64,000 nt of DNA, from assembly GCF_947495315.1 (NCBI RefSeq), contig NZ_CANLYD010000001.1:558001-622000 (forward strand), in the 5' to 3' direction. The DNA comes from an uncultured Aquimarina sp. (lineage in GTDB: Bacteria; Bacteroidota; Bacteroidia; Flavobacteriales; Flavobacteriaceae). Below are positions 1-9,700 of the stretch, piece by piece. Both the position numbers and the translations under genes were made by a program. Numbering within the stretch: the first letter of the stretch is position 1; every line of letters begins with the position of its first letter. The notes under the pieces were generated by a model, which was not told the origin of the DNA, did not search any database, and saw only the letters and a list, made by a program, of their open reading frames with translations.

Positions 1-527
1 CTCGCAAGAATGCAAAGCATCGCCTGGAGTTATCTCAGAATAGATTACAAAAAGAACAATTAGAGAAGGTACGAGCGGAACTCACCTTAGTAACTAAAGA
101 AAAGGAGTTGAAAAGAGTCGTTGTAGAAGGATCTTTACGTCAAGAGATTTTAAATAAAACGTTGGGAGAAATAAAAGATATTATACGACTTGAAAATGAA
201 AAAGAACGTAAGGTAGCTTTGCAATCACTTTCGGCTTCTTTGCTTTCAGAAGAAGTGACTAAAAAGGCTACTTCAGAAATACAATCCTATTTAGATAAGG
301 TAAGTCTTGATTTTAAATTGATTTTGGATTCGAATTTCTCACAACTTAGCGAAAAAGAAAAAGAACTTCTTTGTTTGATGGCTTTGGAACTGAATGCTAC
401 AAAGATTAGTAAACTCCAGAGCAACACAGTTTCTGCAATTAAATCCACACGATCGCGAATTCGTAAAAAAATAGGAGTAGATTCTAAGGCAGATATTATC
501 GAGTTCATAAAGAATTCAAAAACGTAA
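1..527 (+). CDS. LuxR-type HTH regulator, C-terminal part (5' end outside window)
   Basis: The reading frame is open from the left edge (frame starting at base 3), so the gene begins outside the window and only about 174 C-terminal residues are visible. A start at the TTG at 108 would cut a continuous charged coiled coil and is not believable. The visible part is a coiled coil followed by a LuxR/GerE-like HTH (LSEKEKELLCLMALELNATK, then the recognition region NTVSAIKSTRSRIRKK). This layout matches the tails of the other regulators in the window, whose N-termini are TPR or membrane domains; what this one carries cannot be seen. It sits directly upstream of the giant adhesin at 714, whose promoter has the TGCAACCCC direct repeat, and is the best candidate for its regulator (inference). 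A hairpin terminator follows. Confidence 0.85.
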   Translation, partial: RKNAKHRLELSQNRLQKEQLEKVRAELTLVTKEKELKRVVVEGSLRQEILNKTLGEIKDIIRLENEKERKVALQSLSASLLSEEVTKKATSEIQSYLDKVSLDFKLILDSNFSQLSEKEKELLCLMALELNATKISKLQSNTVSAIKSTRSRIRKKIGVDSKADIIEFIKNSKT

Positions 528-577
528 ATCAAAAGTACTGTTTTATGCTTTTTATATAGATGCAAGTAGTCACCCTG

Positions 578-597
578 ACCCTGTCGAAGGGTTTTTT
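578..597 (+). terminator. Rho-independent terminator of the first regulator
   Basis: The stem ACCCT (578-582) / AGGGT (588-592) has the loop GTCGA and is followed by a T run to 597. The surrounding CACCCTGACC-CTGTCGAAGGG resembles a REP-like palindrome common in flavobacteria, so a repeat may have been recruited as the terminator. Confidence 0.7.
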
Positions 598-604
598 AAC
601 TTTC

Positions 605-661
605 TGCAACCCCTTTGCAACCCCAAAATCCTTTGCAAAACTTAATATCTTGTTAATTTTG
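605..661 (+). promoter_or_regulatory. Direct-repeat operator plus promoter of the 714 adhesin
   Basis: Two perfect 9-mers TGCAACCCC lie at 605-613 and 616-624 (period 11). A partial third copy, TGCAAAAC, overlaps a -33-like TTTG (632-635). The -7 box TAATTTTG is at 654-661 and fits the Bacteroidota TAnnTTTG consensus. The proximal half-site starts 38 bp before the -7 box, nearly the same geometry as the other promoters of the cluster. Confidence 0.75.
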
Positions 662-713
662 CACTCGATTTTAAGAAATTATTTCAACCCTTTTTACCCA
701 AAATAGTCCCCTT

Positions 714-3700
714 ATGAAACACGTTTACCTTACCTTATTTTTTATTGTTAGCTTTTTAAGTTTTTCGTCTGCTCAGGATGAATTTATCTTTAGAGTCCAG
801 ACTACTTCAGTAAATGAAACTTTTACCATACCAACTTTTAGTGGAGAAACCTATCTATACAATGTTTTATGGGTTGAAGCAGATAATTCTATTTCTTTAA
901 GCTCTAATATAACAGGAGATACTACCTATACTTTTAAGTCATCTGGTATTCATACAGTGTATATTAGTTCTGTTCCTAGTAATGTTCTTGCTTCGTTTTT
1001 TCCAAGAGTCTATTTCAATAATTCAGGAGATAAAAACAAAATTATTTCTATCGAACAATGGGGAAATAACCAATGGACAAGTATGGAAAATGCTTTTTCT
1101 GGATGTTTGAATCTGGAAATAAATGCAACCGATAGCCCGGATTTATCTCAAACTACTTCTTTAGAAAACATGTTTAGAGATTGTATTGCTGTAGATTTTA
1201 GCTTAGCAAATTGGAACGTAAGTACGATTACCAATATGAGTGGCATGTTTGATGGAGTAAAACTCTCTACGACTCATTATGATAATACCTTAAATAATTG
1301 GGTAACCCAGAATTTACGATCAGATGTAATCTTTGATGCAGGATATAGTACCTATTGTAGTGCTTTCTTATCAAGAAGGTTTTTAACGGATCCAATTGAA
1401 TTTAACTGGACAATTACTGATGATGGAGAAGTATGTGAGGAAGATATATTTATTACTGATTGGCAAACAACTTCTTCTAATGAGAGTATTACAATTCCCA
1501 CAACAGGATCAGGATATAATTATACTGTAGATTGGGGAGATGGGGTACTTACCTTTGGAAATACAGGAAATGCTACTCATAATTATACAAATGCAGGAAC
1601 GTATGAAATAAAAATTTATGGAGATTTTCCTAGAATTCATTTTAACAATACGGGAGATAAAGATAAAATTATCGCTGTAAATCAATGGGGAAGTATTGAT
1701 TGGGTTGATATGACGAATGCTTTTTATGGTTGTTCTAATCTAGTGATCAATGCTACGGATGCTCCCAACTTATCTAATGTATCTAACTTGAATAATATGT
1801 TCAATGGAGCGATTAATTTTCAAGATAATGGCGGAGCTATTGGAAATTGGGACATAAGCAATATCACTACGATGCAAGATATGTTTGCTGGGGTAAAAAT
1901 ATCCAGTAATCAATACAATGCTATTTTAGATGGTTGGGTTACGGCAAGTGCAGGTGAAACCATACCTACTAATATTGATGTGAATTTTAGCACTTCAGTG
2001 TATACCGGAAATACCGATTCTTGGAATATGTTAAAGGATACTCATTCTTGGTCTATCCAAGATTATACAGATGCATTTATTACTACCTGGCGAACCAATG
2101 CACCTAATGAAGATATTAGATTAATAGTTGCTGGTACAGGAATTTTATACGATGTGGATTGGGGAGATGGTACTACAAGTACAGGATTAACAGGTATTGC
2201 AGATCATACTTATGCTAGCGCCGAAACCTATACTGTAGTGATGAGAGGCGTATATCCGCACTTTGTCATCAATAACAATACTATTTCGAGAGATAAAATC
2301 CTATCTGTCGAACAATGGGGAAACCAACCATGGTCAAGTTTAGAGCGTAGTTTCTGGGGATGTTCAAACCTGGTGATTAATGCGACTGACACTCCTAATT
2401 TATCAAATGTTACCAGCCTGGATTGGATGTTTTATGATGCTACATCAATGGTAGATAACTGTGGGGCTATAGGAACTTGGGATACCAGTAATATACAACA
2501 AATGGAACGTATGTTTCGTGGAGCCACTTCTTTTAATAGTGATATCAGTACATGGGATGTGAGTAATGTACAAACCTTTCAAGCGGCTTTTCGTGATGCT
2601 ACCAGTTTCGATCAAAATTTAGGCGATTGGGATATTAGTAGTGCCACTTCTATGGGAAGTATGTTTTCTAATATAGGATTATCACAAGATAATTATGATG
2701 CTACTTTGATAGGTTGGGCAACCTTGGATGCTGGAGAAACTATACCTTCTAATATCAATATTAATTTCGGAAGTTCGCAGTATTGCGCGGGAGCATTTGC
2801 TAAAAATACCCTGAAAACAGATTATACATGGACGTTTACCGATGGAGGATTAGCATGTGATGAAACAGATAAATTTATCACCACCTGGCAAACGACAACT
2901 AACAATGAATCTATAACTATTCCCACAACGGGGACAGGATATGACTATACGGTTGAGTGGGGAGATGGTACAAGCTCAGACAATAATACAGGTAATGAAA
3001 CACATACTTATGCAACAGCTGGAACTTATCAAATAAAAATATATGGTAGCTTTCCAAGAATTTATTTTCCTACATCAGGAATGCATAGAAAAATTCAGTC
3101 GGTAGATCAATGGGGAAGTATCACATGGAATTCAATGGATGGAGCTTTTGTTAATTGTATTAACTTAGATGTATTAGCCACAGATGCTCCCGATTTATCG
3201 AATATAACAAGCTTATGGGAAATGTTTTTGTTCTGTGAATCACTGGGTACTTCATCTTCTTTAGATTTTTCGGGATGGGATACCAGTACAATTACTAGCA
3301 TGCGAACAATGTTTTTTGGAACTTCTAAATTCAATAGTGCCACCATTGCGAATTGGGATGTAAGTAATGTCACTAATTTTCAAAACATGTTTGAAGCAGC
3401 CACTATTTTTGACCAAGATTTAGGCGCTTGGGATATTTCTAAAGCTACAAATATGGGAAACATGTTTAGAGATAATAGGATGTCTTTTTCTAATTACGAA
3501 AGCACCTTACAAGGTTGGGCAACCTTAGATACCGGAGAAGTTCAAATACCTACAAATATCAATTTAGGTGCTCAAGGAGTAAGCTATTGCGATAAAACAT
3601 ATAGGGAGCAACTTAAAAATGATTATACATGGAGCTTTACAGGAGATATATTTAACTGTCCAGAAAATGATAAGTTTATAACCACCTGGCAGGTTGCTGC

Positions 3701-6700
3701 TGGGGATTTATCTATAACCATTCCCACAACAGGTTCGGGATATAATTATAAGGTAGAATGGGGAGATGGTTTATCCAATGAAGATATTATAGGAAATGCA
3801 ACCCACACCTATGCTACACCAGGTGTAAAGACGATTAAAATTTTTGGTGATTTTCCACGAATTTATATCAACAATTCAGGAGATAAAGACAAGATCGTTT
3901 CTATAGAGCAATGGGGAACACAGCAATGGACTTCTATGGTTCAGGCATTTCGTGGATGTGCCAATCTAGTGATCAATGCTTCAGATACTCCAGATTTAAG
4001 CTTGGTTACCGATATGACTTCTATATTTGAAGGAACTACGAATCTTGAAGATCTAAAAGATAACATAGGAAATTGGAATGTAAGCACTATTGAAAACATG
4101 ACCGCAGTTTTCAAATTTTCTGGTTTTAATGAAAATGTCAATAATTGGAATGTAAGTAACGTACGTTTTATGGATTCTATGTTTGAAGAAGCATTTGAAT
4201 TTAATCAACCTTTAAACAATTGGATTACGGATAAGCTAGAATTTTCGAATGCTGTTTTTAAAAGAGCTTCTAAATTCAATCAGGATATAAGTAACTGGAA
4301 TATGAGTTTGGTGCAGGAAACAGGACAAATGTTTTTGGCAGCAATAGATTTCGATCAAAGTTTAGCAAGTTGGGACATTAGTAGTATGATCAATATGAAT
4401 GGCTTTTTTCTAGACACGCAAATATCTACAGCCAACTATGATACTACACTAATTGGTTGGGCAACTTTAACTACAGGAGAATCAGCAATCCCTCAAAACA
4501 TTGTATTTACGGCAGGAAGTAGCCGTTATTGCTTTGGAGAACAGGCAAGAAATACACTAACCAGTGCGCCATATAATTGGGATATTACTGATAACGGAGC
4601 TTCTTGTTCTGCTACAGATTCATTTATCACTACTTTGCGAACGACTACAGCTAATCAAGGCATTACCATACCAACAACAGGATCAGGATATAACTATGAT
4701 ATCGATTGGGGAGATGGAGCAGCGGAATATGGAGTTACAGGAAACGCTACTCATGTATATGTAACCTCTGGAGTGTATCGAGTGAAAATAACAGGAGATT
4801 TTCCAAGGATTTATTTTAACAATACAGGAGATAAAGATGTCATTACTTCTATAGATCAATGGGGGACACAGCAATGGAACAGTATGGAAGGTGCATTTTA
4901 TGGATGTACTGCTTTAGAATTAAATGTTTCAGATGCACCGGATTTAACTCAGGTCACCTCCTTAGAACGGATGTTTATGGGGACAAATAATATTGTAGAT
5001 AATGAAGCTTCTATGAATTCATGGAATACCAGTACCATCACTAATATGGCAAATATGTTTGCCGATTCTATTTTTGACTTTAATATCACTTCTTGGGATG
5101 TAGGTAAGGTAGAAAACTTCGTCGGAATGTTTAATAATAATGCGCAGTTTAATCAAAATATTGGTGGTTGGAATGTCGGCGAAAATGTAGTAGGTACTAT
5201 TAATATGCAAGCTATGTTTGACTCCACTAGTAGTTTTAATAGTCCCTTAAATACTTGGGATACAAGTAAAGTAACCAATATGGTGAGTATGTTTGGTTTT
5301 GCAACAGCTTTTAACCAACCATTAGATGCTTGGGATACAAGTACTATAGAAAATATGGGAGGCATGTTCTTTGGAGCATCGGACTTTGATCAAAATGTGG
5401 GCGGCTGGAATCTTTCGAATGTCACTAATATGGGTGCAATGTTTCAACAATCAGGACTTTCGACAGAAAATTATGATGCTACACTTATTGGTTGGGCAAC
5501 TCAGGATGTAGGAGAAACAATTCCGTCGAACATCAGTATCAGTTTTGAAGGTAGCCAATACTGTTTTGGTGCTGAAGCTAGAAACACACTAATTGATGAT
5601 AGCGGATTAAATTGGTCTATCTCTGATGATGGGTTGGCCTGCGCTTCAACAGATTTCTTTATAACTACATGGCAAACTACTGCTGCAAATGAATCTATAA
5701 CGATACCTACTACTGGTTCAGGTTATGATTATAATATTAATTGGGGTGATGGAACCATTGAATTTGGGAATACAGGAAATGCTTCACACAGTTATACGAC
5801 TGCCGGGATCTATACAATAAAGATTTTAGGAGATTTTCCTCAGTTTGCTTCCTTGGCAGGTGGAATATCTAATGCTGAAAAGCTGAGAACTGTTCAGCAG
5901 TGGGGAAATATAGAATGGAGAAGTATGCTACAAGCTTTTTCAAGATGTAGCAACATGAATATTACCGCTATTGATATCCCCAATTTATCTAATGTAACTG
6001 CAATGGATCAAATGTTTTTTGGTTGTAGCAATTTGCAATCTCCGGATTTTTCTAATTGGGATACCTCTTCCGTAACTACCATGACATGGATGTTCATAAA
6101 TGCCAGAAGTTTTAATGGAAATATCTCTACTTGGGATGTAGGTAATGTAACTGCATTTGACTTAATGTTAGCTGGGGCGAGTAGTTTTAATCAGGATGTA
6201 AGTAGTTGGAACATTGGCGAACATGTAACAGGTACTATTACTATGAGTAGCATGTTTGAAAATGCTATAGCTTTCAATCAAAATTTAGGAACTTGGGATA
6301 TTAGTAAAGTAACCGATATGAATCTTATGTTAAAGGATTCCGGACTTTCAGTTGCTAATTATGATGCTACCTTAATGGGTTGGGCTTCGAATGCTAATAC
6401 ACCTAATGGCCTGGTGCTTGGTGCAGATGGACTTAAGTATTGTGTTGGAGAAGCGTCCAGGGATATCCTTACAAGTGTACCATATAATTGGACCATTGAT
6501 GATGCAGGATTGGATTGTAATGATGCTTTTATTACTACCTGGGAAACTACAATAGATGATGAAAGTATTACAGTGCCAACAACAGGAAGTGGGTATAACT
6601 ATGTTGTTGATTGGGGGGATGGAACCGCAGAATTTGGATTAAAGGGAAATGCTACTCACGAATATGCTACAGCAGGGGCACATACCGTAAGAATTATTGG

Positions 6701-9700
6701 GGATTTCCCAAGATTTTATAACCCTGGATTGGGAGGTTACTTTACTAATGCAGCTAAAATACAATCCATAGAACAATGGGGAACGCAACAGTGGACAAGT
6801 ATGGAAAGTGCTTTTGATAGTGCTACTAACTTGGTAATTAATGCTACCGATGTTCCGGACTTAAGTGCGGTTACCCATATGGGTGGGATGTTCTTTTTAA
6901 ATTCCAGTCTTGCAGATAATGGCGGTACCATAGGAACTTGGGATGTGAGCAATGTGCAAAACATGTCCTATTTATTTGCTAATACTCCTCTTAATAAAGA
7001 TATAAGTAGCTGGAATACTGGCAAAGTTATTGACATGTCTGGAATGTTTTTTAATACGGCTAATTTCGATCAAAATTTAGAGGGTTGGGATATCAGTAAT
7101 GTAACTAATATGCAGTCTATGTTTAACAATTCCCGGCTTTCAACTACAAATTATGATGCTACACTCGTGGGTTGGGCTACGGATATCAGTGGTGTCGCAG
7201 GAGATGGTATGGATGATGTTCCTATTGGGGTCACCTTTGATGCCGGTTCAAGTACCTATTGTTTTGCTGAAGATGCTAGAAATATACTAACCAACACTCC
7301 TTATAATTGGACGATTACCGATGGAGGACTAAGTTGTAATTTCACTAATGCTTTTATAACTAGTTGGGAAACTACCGCGGCAAACGAAAGTATTACAGTT
7401 CCAACAACAGGAAGTGGGTATAACTATTCAGTTGATTGGGGAGATGGTACCATTGAAGGAGGATTTACAGGAAATGCTACCCATGAGTATACCACTGCAG
7501 GAACGTATACTGTAAAAATTACAGGAGACTTCCCTAGGATATTTTTCAATAACGGCGGTAATAAAAATAAAATTTTAACCATTGAGCAGTGGGGAACTAT
7601 CGCTTGGGAATCCATGGCGCAAGCATTTAACGGATGTGCTAATCTTACACTGAATGCTATAGATAGCCCCGATCTTAGTTTGGTTACCAATGCAACAAGA
7701 ATGTTTGCGAACACTACTAATTTTGATGATTTGCAAAATGTTATAGGACAATGGAATACTGGCAGCATAAATAATATGAACGCCTTGTTTATTGATTCAG
7801 GTTTTAATGAAGATATTGGGGATTGGGACGTTTCTAAGGTAACTAACTTTAGTGGAATGTTTTATGAGTGTCCTAATTTTGATCAGGATTTGGGGAATTG
7901 GGATGTTAGTGAGGCTGTGAATATGAGAAGTTTTATTACAACTACCTCTCTCGCTACTAGTAGTTTCTCTTCAGAAAATTATGATAAAACTTTAAAAGGA
8001 TGGGCTACGCTGGATCCGGGAGAAACTAGAATTCCTCGTGATGTTAATGTAGATGTGGATCTTACTCGATATTGTGATGCCTTTGTGGAACGTGCACAAT
8101 TGATAAATGATTATAACTGGAGAATCTCTGATCTCGGATTAGGATGCCCAGAAAATGAAAAGTTTATTACAACATGGCAGGTTGCAGCTGGAGAAACCAT
8201 TACGATACCTACACTTAATGGACAACCTTATCAATATATAGTAGAATGGGGAGATAACACGACTAGTGTGAGTACCAATGATAATCCACTATCTCATACA
8301 TACATAAACACAAGAACGTACACGATAAAAATTACAGGTGATTTCCCAAGAATCTTTTTTAACGGAACAGGAGATAAAGACAAAATTCTTTCTATTGAGC
8401 AATGGGGAACACAACAATGGCTAGGAATGCAAAGTGCTTTCAGAGGTTGTACAAATTTGGTGATTAATGCTACAGATGTGCCCGATTTAAGCATTGTTCA
8501 ATTTATGGATTCAATGTTTAGTAATACTACTTCATTTGTAGATAACGGAGGAGAGATGAATAACTGGGATATTACCAATGTTATTAGCTTGGTTAGTCTC
8601 TTTGAAGGATCAGTTTTTAACGAAAACATCAATAACTGGGATGTAAGTGGTGTACAAACTATGGGTAATATGTTTCAGGATAATACCGCATTTAATCAAT
8701 CTTTAAATTTGTGGAGACCTGAAAATGTATCAGATTTTGAACATATGTTTAATGGGGCAACATCTTTTAATCAACCTGTAGGTGATTGGACTATGACTAA
8801 CGCCGCTTTTTTTGAATCAATGTTTGAAGGAGCAGCTGCATTTGATCAGGATTTAGGTAATTGGGATATCAGTACTATAGATAGAGATGGCATGATCAAT
8901 ATGTTTGTAAGCTCAGGTATATCTCAAGAAAATTACGATGCTACTTTAATTGGTTGGGCAACTTTGGATGTTGGTGAAACTCAAATCCCAGTAAATGTAC
9001 AATTAGATGCAGATGCTACCTATTGTTTGGGAATTACAGCTAGAAATACGTTAACAACAGCTCCTTACAATTGGACTATAACAGACGGAGGAATAGGTTG
9101 TGATTTTACAACTGCTTTTATCACCACTTGGCAAACCACCGCAGATAACGAATCTATTATAATACCTACCACAGGTAGTGGATATAATTATAATGTCGAC
9201 TGGGGAGATGGAATCGTTGAAGTTGGATTTACTGGAAATGCAACTCATCAATATACAGTAGCTGGAACTTATGAAGTGAAAATAATAGGTGATTTCCCAA
9301 GAATTTACTTTAACAATGCAGGAGATATAGAAAAGATTCAATCCATTGAGCATTGGGGAACTCAACCGTGGAGAAATTTTCAAAATGCTTTTTCAGGATG
9401 TTCACAACTTCGAATTACTGCTACCGATGCTCCTGACTTATCAAATGTTACCAATCTTAATAATATGTTTAGATCTTGCATCTCTTTGGATGCTCCAAAT
9501 TTTTCTAATTGGGATACCAGTTCTATTATTACCATGAAAGAAATGTTCTATCGAGCCAATAACTTTGATGGAAATATTACTAATTGGGATGTTGGTAAGG
9601 TAACGAGTTTTGAATTGATGTTTTATGAAGCATTTAAATTCAATCAAAATATTAGTAGTTGGAATATTGGAGAGTTTGTGAGTACTAAGATTGTTAATAT

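Noticed and set aside
708..714. CCCCTTA before start codons as a Shine-Dalgarno sequence
   Set aside because: It is not purine-rich and cannot pair with the 16S 3' end; Bacteroidota generally do not rely on Shine-Dalgarno pairing.
7424..7768. Antisense open frames inside the large adhesin genes, such as this one on the minus strand
   Set aside because: They recur at the same position of each repeat module, have no signal or domain, and result from the codon bias of the repeat proteins on the other strand.
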